A stretch of DNA of 64,000 nucleotides, from positions 14,923,501 to 14,987,500 of the forward strand of contig CM068585.1 of the NCBI GenBank assembly GCA_035048485.1, written 5' to 3'. This document shows positions 46,315 to 58,459 of this stretch, one piece after another. The position numbers were made by a program, and so were the translations under genes. Positions within the stretch are counted from its first letter, which is position 1; every line of letters begins with the position of its first letter. Source of the DNA: Pteria penguin (taxonomy: Eukaryota > Mollusca > Bivalvia > Pterioida > Pteriidae). The notes under the pieces are model-generated. The model was not told the DNA's origin, ran no database searches, and saw nothing but the letters and a program-made list of their open reading frames with translations.

Positions 46315-46543
46315 CTGGGTCCAGCGCCATAAACTGAGAAAGTACTCAAGTCATAATTAATTTTTTTTTTCTTTTCTACAATTAATTAAAATAACTGGGA
46401 TTTGGATTTTATTGAGTTTATTCTATCAATAAATAGAATTAAACCATTCTGTATGACAATTTAATTGAAAGTTTGATATTAGAATGAATTAAAATGAAAT
46501 AATTGACTTAAGTATATTCTTAGTGTATGGCGCCGGACCCTGG
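46315..46543. mobile_element. Inverted-repeat MITE-like element
   Basis: The arms at 46315-46358 and 46501-46543 are reverse complements with few mismatches, starting TGGGTCCAGCGCCATA on the left. The centre is AT-rich. No target duplication was confirmed. Confidence 0.65.
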
Positions 46544-47218
46544 TCTCATCTCAGGTTTTCAGGGACCATAAATGCCCACTGTGGTACATTATACAAATTG
46601 CCACACTGGCATAGCATCAGCTATCTTTTCTCCTTCTTTCTTGTGTTTTTATGACTTGATCTATATATACACCCATAGCACATGATTACATAGATGAAAC
46701 GTCCATTAAAATTACGTGCCACATTAAGGTTCCAAGAAAGATTTTAACATTGTCATTGAAGACAATATTATTGTGTACGCATGTTTTCAAACTCTGTAAA
46801 AGACGCTGATATTCTCAGAGGAAATGCGAGCTACTGGGAACATTTCCGTTCTAGAGGTTTGTCTTAATTATTGGGTGATCATCTGGCACCGCAAATAAAC
46901 TTTAATGGCATCACACTACTATGTCAATATAATGACCAGGATAGAGTTCCACACCAAATTGTAAAAGCCAAAAAGAAAAAGAGAATACACATGACAAACG
47001 TGCGATAGCAAAGACACTCGCGCATTAGGGAATTTATTGAATTAGCGTGATCATATTGACTTTTTATTCCTGTGATTCATTCTTGTTGTTTGATAAGAAT
47101 CAGCGTTTTGACATTGTATGAATTGCTTTCTCTTCAGAAAGTGAATAAGTTCATCTTGACTCCGGGCTAAAATCATAGATGACACTAAAAAAAGTTTGAT
47201 AACGCCTTTTTCTTGGTG

Positions 47219-47220
<2 letters not shown>
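46544..47220. other. AT-rich sequence, nothing recognised
   Basis: No gene or repeat recognised by reading. Confidence 0.4.

Positions 47221-47295
<75 letters not shown>
47221..47295. repeat. (AT)n microsatellite
   Basis: About 37 uninterrupted AT units. Frames across it on both strands are artefacts. Confidence 0.97.
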
Positions 47296-47300
<5 letters not shown>

Positions 47301-47384
47301 CGAACGAGTATTGGAAACACAGGCGAATTCAAAGGGGGATGCTCTCATCAAAACCATTTTGCCATATGCAGGTTATTTTCTTTT

Positions 47385-47861
47385 TGTCCCCAGCTTTTCG
47401 CGAAAGCGTGGGGACATTAAATCTCATTCCTCTGTCCGTCCGTCTGTCACAAAAACTTTAACCTTGGTCCGAACTTTTGAACCGTAAGACGTAGGACCTT
47501 CATATTTGGCATGTCTTTCCCTAATTGCAATACCTTTCCGTTGGTACCAACATTTTTATCATGTGACCTTGACCGTGACCTTCGACCTATTTCAATGTAA
47601 CTTTTAACCGTAAGACGTAGGCCCTTCATATTTTGTCCCTAATTGCAATACCTTTCCGTTGGTACCAGAATTTTTTATCATATGATCTTAATCGTGACCT
47701 TTGACCTACATCAATGTAACTTTTTAACCGTAAGACGTAGGGCCTTCATATTTGGCATGTGTGTCTGTAAACATGCACAACCATGACAATATGTCACAGA
47801 TCACGGCAACCCTTACTGATAGAACCCCGAAAGCGGACCACCGTTATCTGAATTTGCTTGT
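47385..47861 (+). mobile_element. H2 element, copy 2
   Basis: The cap hairpin at 47385-47416 pairs TGTCCCCAGCTTT with AAAGCGTGGGGACA (one bulge). The body is paralogous to 20905-21561 with GTGACCTTGACC and CCGTAAGACGTAGG repeats. Near the 3' end CGAAAGCGGAC mirrors the cap arm, and AATTTGCTTGT ends it. Confidence 0.78.
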
Positions 47862-47950
47862 ATATCTTCAATTTTATTTGTTGTAAACCTCGTTCGCCCC
47901 CCCCCCCCCCCTTTGAACCCCCGAATTTGCGTCTCAAAATGCACACACAC

Positions 47951-47996
<46 letters not shown>

Positions 47997-49743
47997 TACA
48001 TATAACATTTCCCTATAAACCGTAGTCACTGCATGTGTAGATATTTCTACGCCTGGACGATGACGAACTTTTACGCCAAAAATATCGAGAAGCTACATTT
48101 TATATAAAAACAATCAAACACTTGTTCCGCCAAATCTATTTTACTTACACAAACACGAAGTATAAGTGTTGTCACTTTTCTGAATAATTCTCCAATTCAT
48201 AATCCGTATATTTACGAGCTCTCCTATTTTCTCCGCTTTGATCCAAGTTCCAATATTTCCTTGGGCGGAGAATAACAACGATGACAATAAGTTGATATTA
48301 ATATAAAACCTCGGACAAGATGAAAGCCTTGGGATACTGGGAACACAATGGAACCCTATCTCGTCCTTTATCTCTAGCTTGTATGAAAACGGTTGCCGGG
48401 AGCAAAGCGGATTTTTAGTAAATATTGTAAATGTTGATACAGGCTTATTTTCTTAATCCATTGAAGACTGCAAAGTGTATAATATTTACATCAGATTGGT
48501 TTATTAGTCTTTTCGCGAGATAGGTGTCGCTTATCGCTTCAATTCCTTTTCATATTTTGTTTTTAAAACCGGAGATGTTTAAACTACTTGAAAAGAAATT
48601 AACACTTTTCATTTTCATGTTTACGTGATATCTATTACATCTATCGAATACTGAAAACTTCGACCCTATACTCATGGATAATTCACAGGGAAAAATCAGT
48701 CTCTCTCTCTCTCTCTCTGAATCTTTAACTCGAACCAATAAAGTAGGATAAATTTTCATAACTTTTGGATCTGCCTTTTCCGTTTTTGTTAATATTTGTT
48801 TTATATCTTAGTCATCACCCTCTTTCTATGGTTGCTGCAACCACCCTTGTATTGCGAGTATAAATCTAAGATACAGACACCAGCTATTGCCATGAGAAGG
48901 GAAAAAATATTGTAGAAGTATATATCACACAAAAAAAGCTTCGAATAAAATGTACTTTTTGTATACACTTTTTTTTTTACCGACGTACACGTTGTACATT
49001 GTATTTAGCCGATAAGACATATTAAATGTACAAATACATATATAAATCTATGCACATAAAGTGTCATATTTATACACAATGGCAGATCCTATGTATGTAC
49101 AATAAGTGTCCATCGATAATGTCCGTGTTTCATAAATGATGGAATGGGGCAATAAAATACTCATGAACCAATCGCTGGTCTGATTTTACGAGTTTTCACC
49201 CGCTCCGGGCAATAGGTCCGTCTCGAAACGTGTTAACCAAGAGTTGACATTCAAGCATTTATCTAGGATACAGAGAAAAGGAGAGAGACTCAGAGAGTGA
49301 GAGAGAAGGGGGGGGGGATAAGATGTTTACTACTGTAACTAGAACACGTTTCACCTAAACCGATTCTTGAAAAAGATATGGCCGATATTTTTAGAACAAT
49401 GCAATTATATACAACCAATGCAAATTTGTATAGTTTCATAAATGGGAAAAATTGGCGCGTGCTATTTACTTTCCTACGACACAAAACTTCCGAGTTCGTG
49501 ATAGGTATACAAAATTATTGGTAAAAGGTAATAATTTTAGATTTTCTAATACTCTTAAGTACAAATCCTCTAGCACTTTACGTTATAGCTTTGAAGACGT
49601 ATTAGAAATTCAAAAATTAAAAACAAAACGGATTTTAGTTGCTACTAGAATAAGCTTCACCTATATGATGACAATCAGTGTTCCGCAAGGATACTAGCGG
49701 ACCTTTTCACTGCGGGTATGTAATAGGTTACAGAGTGTTCTAC
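47862..49743. other. Sequence with poly-C, (AC)n, (CT)n and (AG)n tracts
   Basis: Poly-C at about 47897-47911, (AC)n at about 47942-47993, (CT)n at 48700-48718, and an AG-rich tract with poly-G at 49274-49318. An 81-codon frame at 49452-49697 is Lys/Arg-rich and protein-like in places but matches no family I know. No exon could be supported. Confidence 0.5.
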
Positions 49744-50120
49744 TGCAGCCGGCACTTTAGTCCACTCGTCCACAGCGGCCGGCACTTTAGTCCACTCGTC
49801 CACTGCGACCGGTACTTTAGTTCACTCGTCCACTGCGGCTGGCACTTTAGTCCAGTCGTCCACTGCGTTCGACACTTTGGTCCACTCGTCCACTGCGGCT
49901 GGCACTTAGTCCACTCATCCACTGCGGCCGGTACTTTAGTCCACTGCGGCTGGCACTTTAGTCCACTCGTCCACTGCGGCCGGCACTTTAGTCCACTGCG
50001 GCCGACACTTTAGTCCACTCGTCCACTGCTGCCGGCACTTTAGTCCACTTGTCCACTGCGGCCGGCACTTTGGTCCACTTGTCCACTGCGGCCGGCACTT
50101 CAGTCCACTCGTCCACTGAA
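49744..50120. repeat. 30-bp GC-rich minisatellite
   Basis: About 12 units of 30 bp (some shortened), each with GGCCGGCACTTTAGTCC followed by ACTCGTCCACTG. Frames through it on both strands repeat a 10-residue peptide because 30 is a multiple of three. Confidence 0.93.
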
Positions 50121-51479
50121 GTCCCAACATCTTTCATATGACATGGACACAAAATTCAGGTGAAATTCTCATTCCAATATCCAAATTTCATATGTTGTAC
50201 ATCCGCTCCTGTGTTGAAGCATTCTGGTCAATTTCAGTATTCAGTGTCCGAATGTATCTAAATTTGAAATCTCATGACCAGCTGACGCCACAAAAAAATG
50301 AAAAAAGGTTTCTCATATTTCAGACGAGACAGTGGCCAGCTGTTCTCTGTAGCCTTTGGACATCTATTGTATTTCTCACGTGCAATTTGTGGGTTATATG
50401 GGCATTTATAACACACAGAGTAAACACATGAAATGTATATGTAATTTTTCTGTGCAATGGACATAAGGGAAACAAAGATAAACCTGAGAATGCCATACAT
50501 GACTGACATTTTAAGACATATGCTGCATTTTTTAAGTAATTGCCTTTAGAATACATTAATAACATTTGTAAGGGAGTGAACTGAAGGTAGACAAGAATTT
50601 CTCATTTCATTTTTAAAAATCTTGTTTATAGATGTGATGTTTTAAAACCCGTATCTTCCTTACAACTTCAATTTCGTGATAGCCCGTGTGAAGTATAAAA
50701 TAAATATATAAATACTTTTGTCAATCCAACAATCGTCAATATAGATGTAAAGGTGCATTTACATTTCCAATAATTAAGGTAGATAAAATAAATAAATAAA
50801 TAAATTAAATAAATAAATAAATTAAATACTCACCTACATGAAAAACAGAAATAGTTTCAATTTATCACAGCACTAGGAAAAATGAAGATAAAATTCCAGA
50901 AAATCTTGTGGATATTTTCATAGTTCCTTCCTGGCATCACAGAAACCTACATCATCATTTTACACTCACATATACCAGAGTATCACACTATCACCTGTGA
51001 CAATATATCTACATCTTCATTGTCACTTTTTCTTAATTTTTCTTCCTTATCAGTTTTAACCCCTGGCTACTATCACGCCCAGGTTGTAACAAAACACTGT
51101 TTGAAAACAGTAACTAATGATCAGCTTGTAACATGTACTTTGGTAGAACTGTTGTTTGTACCCTGTATACTTGTTCCCATATTGCCGCCAGGTCATTACC
51201 TATGATCAGTTACACAGTGATTGACATGTACGTATCGATACCTTGATAGTAACATTCATGTAATCGAGAGAATTAAGGAAGCCGTATCAAGATTCACCGG
51301 ATTTCCCTTATCTACCTGTATTTACCTGCACATAATGATGTTAGGAAAGGATCCTCTTGTTTAAAGGGGGTCTAATATTCAGTTTTTATTCATTGTTGCT
51401 CGTAGTCATTATCAGATGACTTGACAATCGTACAAGAATCCTCTACAGAACTTGATTATATGTCTTAGGTGATAGCACC
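50121..51479. other. AT-rich sequence, nothing recognised
   Basis: Contains an AAAT/AATA-type tract at 50785-50826. No gene recognised. Confidence 0.4.
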
Positions 51480-51733
51480 ACTGTCTGTCTCATGTGGTGG
51501 CGCACCTGTCTGGTGCATAAGTTCATAGCATCACTTACCCATTGGAACCATCTAGAGCAGCCAACATATGCATATTCCGTGACGTAGGACCTCTGTTTAT
51601 ACTGTCTCATTCGAAGACAGACAGAGAGGCAAAAATGATTATGTCGCCTTGGAAACTCGTGTCGACTGCCGGGATCGAACCTAGGTCGTCAATTTACACG
51701 ATACCTATGGATCAACCTGCCCTGGAATAAATG
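51480..51733 (-). mobile_element. Degenerate tRNA-derived SINE
   Basis: On the minus strand a B-box-like GGTTCGATCCC (51671-51681) lies in a decayed head. A central domain with GAATGAGACAGTATAAACAG matches the SINEs at 19679-19954 and 54783. The 3' tail is not obvious. Confidence 0.65.
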
Positions 51734-51975
51734 ACCTAGTTAGAATGTTATAAAGGCTGTGATATTGAATTTTGTTCAGCCCTTATTGTCTAGAAGAGTT
51801 CTGAAACGGATTGAAATAGCTGACAAGAAGATTTGATAGTTGTACAGATTAACTCTGTGTTGTGCACAAAGATCCACATACACTTTGCATAAGTCAAGTT
51901 TTATTATAAACTTCAAAATACATGTATAACGTAAGAATGATAACCTGTGACCGATCTGTTTCAAGTAAGTTTGAC

Positions 51976-52037
51976 TTGATTGATTGATTTTTGTTTAACG
52001 TCACACCACGAATATTTCACGTATACAGTGACGGCGA
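51976..52037 (-). mobile_element. 3' fragment of the ATTG-tail SINE
   Basis: TTGATTGATTGATTTTTGTT and ACGAATATTTCACGTATA match the tail of the SINE at 19679-19954. Only the last 60 bases are present. Confidence 0.8.
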
Positions 52038-52172
52038 GTTTGACTTCATACGTAATAATATAATATCTTTATATACATATACATGTATATTATTAAGGAA
52101 TGAGTGTCTTGTTGTTGGTGTACATGCAAAATAAAGCCAGCATGTCACGTGTAAATCTCTAAGAACTGCTTC

Positions 52173-52177
<5 letters not shown>

Positions 52178-52217
<40 letters not shown>

Positions 52218-52267
52218 GTTATAATAATACAAATTATAATAATAATACAAATTATAATAATAATACA

Positions 52268-52320
<53 letters not shown>

Positions 52321-52351
52321 AAATAATAATAATAAATAATAATAATAACAA

Positions 52352-52386
<35 letters not shown>

Positions 52387-52400
52387 ATAATAATAATAAT
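52178..52400. repeat. (AAT)n with interspersed ACA and (ACT)n microsatellite
   Basis: A long AAT run with regular ATACAAAT interruptions, then about 11 ACT units, then AAT again. A 101-codon Ile-rich minus frame is an artefact. Confidence 0.95.
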
Positions 52401-53293
52401 TCTTTATTAGCAAGAGCCACAATATGACGAAAGACAATGTTACATAACAAATAACATATACATCAAATAATATATGCATAAATAAAAACGAATATATAGT
52501 AAATGAAATGCATCAAATTACATACCATATTAATTGGTCGATTTATTGTAAGAGCAGTCAAACACCCCCACCCCCACCCCGAACAGCTTAATACTATTAC
52601 AATGTATGGTTGAGCTTCTTGCTTTCTTTAAGAATACATCTTATGATTTACAGTGGTAGTTAGCTAAATCAGTCCTACATAGCCGTGTGACTATGTAAAA
52701 CAGCCTGTGGCATTGTATGGATAGAGTTGAAACTTGAATAATTACTATCAATTATTGTAGGTGTGTTTGTCTACAAGATAGACAGTAAAGATGAAAGCGA
52801 AAGCCGCCATACAGATGAAATGTTACATTTGGCGTTTTCAGATATAATTATAGAAATGACCTTCACTTTACGGAAGTGCTTGTCTATAGATACAGCGTTC
52901 CGCTACAGTTGGTAAGGACTTTGATTTTCGAAACTCTGGATCCTCGAACTTCAGACGGCTGAAGCGTTACGCTGAATTTAGCTTTGTTTTGTTTTTCTGG
53001 TTCTTAGATTTCCAATTAGGCCTACTCTCTTCAATGAACTATCCGAGTCGGCATTCAAATGCTGAACCGATTCACTTCCGGTAAAATAATCACATTTTCG
53101 CTTAATATCCGAGATGATACGCTCACAAATTGATTCAAATCATCAGACCAGGTAATTATAGTTTACAGTTTAATCTCCCTTTTCTTAATGATGAATGTCA
53201 AACGACCTTCTGTGTCGATTTTCGGTAGAACTTTTGTAAATTTGCTTTTTTAGGTTTTAGCCATTTCACCAAGTTCAGAATTTCTCTGTACCG
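52401..53293. other. AT-rich sequence, nothing recognised
   Basis: No gene or dispersed repeat recognised. Confidence 0.4.
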
Positions 53294-54402
53294 TTATTCA
53301 CAGTATAGTAGATACAACAGTCTGTGTGTCTCTTATCCACAATATAGTAGATACAGCAGTCTGTGTGTCTGTTATTCACAATATAGTAGATACAGCAGTC
53401 TGTGTGTCTGTTATTCACAATATAGTAGATACAGCAGTCTGTGTGTCTCTTATTCACAATATAGTAGATACAGCAGTATGTGTGTCTGTTATCCACAATA
53501 TAGTAGATACAGCAGTCTGTGTGTCCGTTATTCACAATATAGTTGATACAGCAGTCTGTGTGTCTGTTATTCACAATATAGTAGATACAGCAGTCTGTGT
53601 GTCTCTTATTCACAATATAGTAGATACAGCAGTCTGTGTGTCTCTTATTCACAATATAGTAGATACAGCAGTCTGTGTGTCTCTTATCCACAATATAGTA
53701 GATACAGCAGTCTGTGTGTCTCTTATTCACAATATAGTAGATACAGCAGTCTGTGTGTCTCTTATTCACAGTCTGTGTGTCTCTTATTCACAATATAGTA
53801 GATACAGCAGTCTGTGTGTCTGTTATCCACAATATAGTAGATACAGCAGTCTGTGTGTCTCTTTTTCACAATATAGTAGATACAACAGTCTGTGCGTCTT
53901 TTATTCACAATATAGTAGATACAGCAGTCTGTGTGTTTCTTATTCACAATATAGTAGATACAGCAGTCTGTGTGTCTCTTATCCACAATATAGTAGATAC
54001 AGCAGTCTGTGTGTCTGTTATTCACAATATAGTAGATACAGCAGTCTGTGGTCCACAATATAGTAGATACAGCAGTCTGTGTGTCTGTTATCCACAATAT
54101 AGTAGATACAGCAGTATGTGTGTCTGTTATCCACAATATAGTAGATACAACAGTCTGTGTGTCTCTTATTCACAATATAGTAGATACAGCAGTCTGTGTG
54201 TCTTCTTATTCACAATATAGTAGATACAGCAGTCTGTGTGTCTGTTATTCACAATATAGTAGATACAGCAGTCTGTGTGTCTGTTATTCACAATAGAGTA
54301 GATACAGCAGCCTGTGTGTCTCTTATTCACAATATAGTAGATACAGTAGTCTGTGTGTCTGTTATTCACAATATAGTAGATACAGCAGTCTGTGTGTCTG
54401 TT
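53294..54402. repeat. 39-bp minisatellite, about 29 units
   Basis: Each unit contains CACAATATAGTAGATACAGC and then AGTCTGTGTGTCT, with TCT/TGT and ATTC/ATCC variants. A shortened unit lies near 53762 and another near 54048. Because 39 is 13 codons, both strands stay open for up to 245 codons with a 13-residue periodicity. There is no start context, no flanking coding sequence and no bias of changes to third positions, so I do not call a gene. Confidence 0.95.
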
Positions 54403-54616
54403 GTTTTACGATGAGAGTATTAACTGATATGGCGGCGACACCTTCTTTATTTATCCCTTCATGAATATCATCTATGTACGAATTTACTCGAAGCAAGAAG
54501 GATATGTTACGTGCATACCTATACCGTGGCACGTGGTCGGAATTTATTTCATCTCATATTAAAGGCAGAAAGATAGGTAATTCGAAGTGATGAATCCAGA
54601 TCGATAACCCATCATC
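54403..54616. other. Short spacer
   Basis: Nothing recognised. Confidence 0.4.
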
Positions 54617-54679
54617 ATGATCATCATGAGCATCATGATCATCATCATGATGATCATCATCATCATGATCATCATCATG

Positions 54680-54738
<59 letters not shown>

Positions 54739-54778
54739 CATCATCATCATTATCATCATTATTACTATTATTATCAGT
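54610..54778. repeat. (ATC)n / (ATG)n microsatellite
   Basis: A long CAT/ATC run with ATGATC interruptions, followed by ATT units. Confidence 0.95.
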
Positions 54779-54782
54779 TATC

Positions 54783-54965
54783 CGGTGTGGCTCGGTGGAT
54801 GAGGAACTCGTCTCGTGACCGAAAGTTTCCGGGTTCGACTACTGCCATGGACACATCTTTCGAATAAGACAGTGAAAACCGGAGTCCTTTATTACGGTAG
54901 GCGTGGCACGTAAAAGATCCCTCTCTGCTTCGGATGGGTTTACTGCTTAGTGTCGTATAATATAC
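54783..54965 (+). mobile_element. tRNA-derived SINE, plus strand
   Basis: The head has A-box-like TGGCTCGGTGGATGAGG and B-box-like GGGTTCGACTAC (54831-54842). The body has GACAGTGAAAACCGGAG and AAAGATCCCTCTCTGCTTCG, the same central domain as the SINE at 19679-19954. The end is ragged. Confidence 0.8.
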
Positions 54966-55640
54966 CGGTATTTGTAATTTTGGAAATAATTATTATAATA
55001 GTCATTCATGCATATATTTTAAATTTCCCAAATTATAAAAATGGCATAGGACAATAGGCATAACTTTCTATGCAATGCATTAGGTAGATGCCATCACTAT
55101 ACACATGTACCTGAAATAATCGTTGACGATTAAACAATAAACAATCTATATTATTTTACTGTATTGAAAGGAAATTAATACTGATTCAGTTTTACGATAG
55201 ATTTGCTTCAAAACTGACACAGCTTGTTCTTATGGTTTCGTATAGAGACTCAAAGCGACATCTGATGTGGTTACCAAATGAAAATTTTGATCTTTTTTTT
55301 TAAACTTCCTTGATTGATTAATTCATGTATGGGCAAAAACAACACAATATACTCTTCTCTGGTGCATATTTTCTCTTCAAATTTGAAATGAAAAATATTT
55401 GATATGTAATAACCCGAATAAAGCAAAGAAATTGAAACCTTAATAAACCTTTCTATGAAAAGACCAAGAAAATCTGTATTTGCAATATTCTGCAGCTTTA
55501 TTAATCACTAAATTAGAGTTATCTTTCTTGTCATCATGCACGGGTTTGAGGAACTCTTTAGTGCAGAGATATAGAAGTTTTGCAAGCTGGCTATCTCCTT
55601 AACTGTAGATTGACGGTGTAGAGATTGAATTGTATAAACC
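54966..55640. other. AT-rich sequence, nothing recognised
   Basis: No gene or repeat recognised. Confidence 0.4.
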
Positions 55641-57361
55641 ATTGTGTAGATAACACGACGCCTCATTCCTCATACCACCCAGGGATACCATAGTGTAGAT
55701 AACACGACACCTCATTCCTCATACCACCCAGGGATACCATAGTGTGGATAACACGACGCCTCATTCCTCATACCACCCAGGGATACCATAGTGTAGATAA
55801 CACGACACCTCATTCCTCATACCACCCAGGGATACCATAGTGTGGATAACACGACGCCTCATTCCTCATACCACCTAGGGATACCATTGTGTTGATAAAA
55901 TGACGCCTCATTCCTCATACCAAACAAGGATACCATAGTAAAGATAACACGACGCTTCAATCCTCATACCACCCAAGGGATACCATAGTGTAGATAATAC
56001 GACATTTCATTCCTCATACCACCCAGAGGTACCATTGTGTAGAAAACACGACACCACATCGCTCATACCACACAGATATACCACTGTGTAGATAACATGA
56101 CACCACATCGCTCATACCACCCAGGGATACCATAGTATAGATAACACTACGCCTCATTCCTCTTACCACCCAGGGATACCATACTGTAGATAACACGACG
56201 CCTCATTCCTCATATCACCAGGTATACCATTGTGTAGATAACACGACGCCTCATTCTTCATACCACCCAGGGATACCATAGTATAGATAACACGACGCCT
56301 CATTCCTGATACCACCTAGGGATACCATTGTGTAGATAACACGACACCTCATCCCTCATACCACTCAGGGATACCATTGTGTAGATAACACGACACTTCA
56401 TTCCTCATACCACACAGGGATACCATTGTGTAGATAACACGACACCTCATCCCTCATACCACCCAGGGATACCATACTGTAGATAACACGACACTTCATC
56501 CCTCATACCACACAGGGATACCATTGTGTAGATAACACGACACTTCATTCCTCATACCACACAGGGATACCATTGTGTAGATAACACGACACTTCATTCC
56601 TCATACCACACAGGGATACCATTGTGTAGATAACACGACACTTCATCCCTCATACCACACAAGGATACCATTGTGTAGATAACACGACACTTCATTCCTC
56701 ATACCACACAGGGATACCATTGTGTAGATAACACGACACTTCATCTCTCATACCACACAGGGATACCATTGTGTAGATAATACGACATCACATCGCTCAT
56801 ACCACACAGGGATACCATTGTGTAGATAACACGACACTTCATTCCTCATACCACACAGGGATACCATTGTGTAGATAACACGACACTACATCATCCATAC
56901 CACCCACGGATACCATTGTGTAAATGATACGACACCACATCCCTCACACCACCAGGGATACCATTGTGTAGATAACACGACACCACATCGCTCATACCAC
57001 CTGCAGATAACATTTTATTTGGCTTCGGACTAGCTTGACCCAATGGAATTGTTTGATTTTGGTCATGTGATTGACCTACAAATTCTTGTGTAGAGTCAGT
57101 TGTAAAAATTTCTACGGCAATGGCGGACAATAAGCAAAACTAGACTGAGAATCATAATATAAACTACGTTGGTGTTCTGGAACTGATCATTTGTGTGTAC
57201 GGTAAATTGTCCTCGGCAAAAATAAAACAGTTATTAGGTTTGTTACTATGGGCTTTATCAACCCGACATATTTCCGTGTAAGGTCAGTAACAAACCTAAC
57301 TAATAGTGTAGATAACACGACACCATATCCCTCATACCACCCATGGATACCATTGTGTATG
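55641..57361. repeat. 49-bp satellite, about 28 units plus one isolated unit
   Basis: Units carry GTGTAGATAACACGACAC, TCATTCCTCATACCACCC and AGGGATACCAT. The array runs to about 57006. It is interrupted by about 300 bp of other sequence and resumes for one unit at 57305-57361. Confidence 0.95.
57007..57304. mobile_element. 300-bp interruption of the satellite, ending in a hairpin
   Basis: TTAGGTTTGTTACT (57234-57247) and AGTAACAAACCTAACTAA (57286-57303) form inverted arms at the right end. The block is flanked by satellite on both sides, so it is either an insertion or sequence left between two arrays. Confidence 0.5.
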
Positions 57362-58186
57362 TAACACGTTCACCATATTCTGATCTTGTTGATACAAGTA
57401 CCATAAATGACATCAGACGAATCCGTAGGATCGGAGACGTATAACGCTAAGGATGTCTTATTAAAAATGTGAAACAACAAAGAAACCAACTAGCTAGCCA
57501 GCCTTTAGGTCAATTAGTTATTATAGGTTGGTAGAGGAAGACTGGATGGATGGATGGTCAGGTTGGTGTTGCTTTCTACTGGCAAAGAAAGTACGAATTA
57601 CACGTTTGTATTTCTTGACAATAAAATTATGTCGGCATTACCAGTTTTGAACGATACAAAGCTAATAAACTGTACAAAGAAAGATAACTCTCACTAAAAT
57701 AATTCTTCATTAAAGTTCCAAATCCAGTGAATCCTATGGACTGTCTTTGTAAATATTATTTTAAAATATTTATGATATCAATGATGATATTATTGATAAT
57801 TTAATGCAGGATAAAACAGCTGAAATGTACCTGACTGTACAGAACTGATAGGCAGTACCAAACACAAGCACAACACTGGGGTGGATTTTATTTGATTTGA
57901 TTCCTGTTGGTTCTCCGTATCGTCAGATTTCAAATCCACGTTCATAACTAGAGTCTGTTATTTTGAGATATTGATGCTCACTCTGAGATATTGATGCTCA
58001 CTTTGAGTTCATCTATTGATAAATATAACACACACATGTAAACAGCATGCAGTTACTTATGTAGGCAATGGTATACATTATGAATGGTGATTCAGACTAC
58101 AGCATTTAAATAGAAAACATGTGAAATCACAATCCCAATAACTTACAATCCTTTCATACAGAGGATATCGAAGCACTCATTTTCAG
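57362..58186. other. AT-rich sequence, nothing recognised
   Basis: No gene recognised; a short direct repeat GAGATATTGATGCTCACT lies at about 57964-58003. Confidence 0.4.
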
Positions 58187-58208
58187 CCGGATTGCAAAGA
58201 CAATCCGG
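58187..58208. repeat. Perfect hairpin, 8-bp stem (possible 5' cap)
   Basis: CCGGATTG, loop CAAAGA, CAATCCGG. It is followed by GATGTCCGTC and CAGTCCGTCAACAC, like the sequence behind H1 caps. The body behind it is not recognisable. Confidence 0.55.
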
Positions 58209-58459
58209 TCTATAAACTGATGATGTCCGTCTTAATCTCTGACGGTCAGTCCGTCAACACTCTCTAAGTTTCTGTTCGAGACAACATTTAGGAAGATCCG
58301 TAGACATGACACTTTACATAGTGATGACTTTGATATGCACTTCTGATTTCAGATGTGATTAGTTCAGGATGACCTATTGTGCATTGTTAAGTCTCTCTCT
58401 TTCTCTCAAAATTTCAAAACTAGGAAGGACTGCAGACTTTATAGTTTGTATGTGAGATA

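Noticed and set aside
47051..47357. Ile-Tyr repeat frames
   Set aside because: Artefact of the AT microsatellite.
53275..54414. Long frames with 13-residue repeats
   Set aside because: By-product of a 39-bp minisatellite; open in several frames on both strands with no start context or domain.
54838..54965. tRNA gene on the plus strand
   Set aside because: It lacks a foldable acceptor stem and continues into the same SINE core as 19679-19954.
53294..57361. CRISPR-like arrays
   Set aside because: Units are contiguous repeats without unique spacers in a eukaryotic repeat context.
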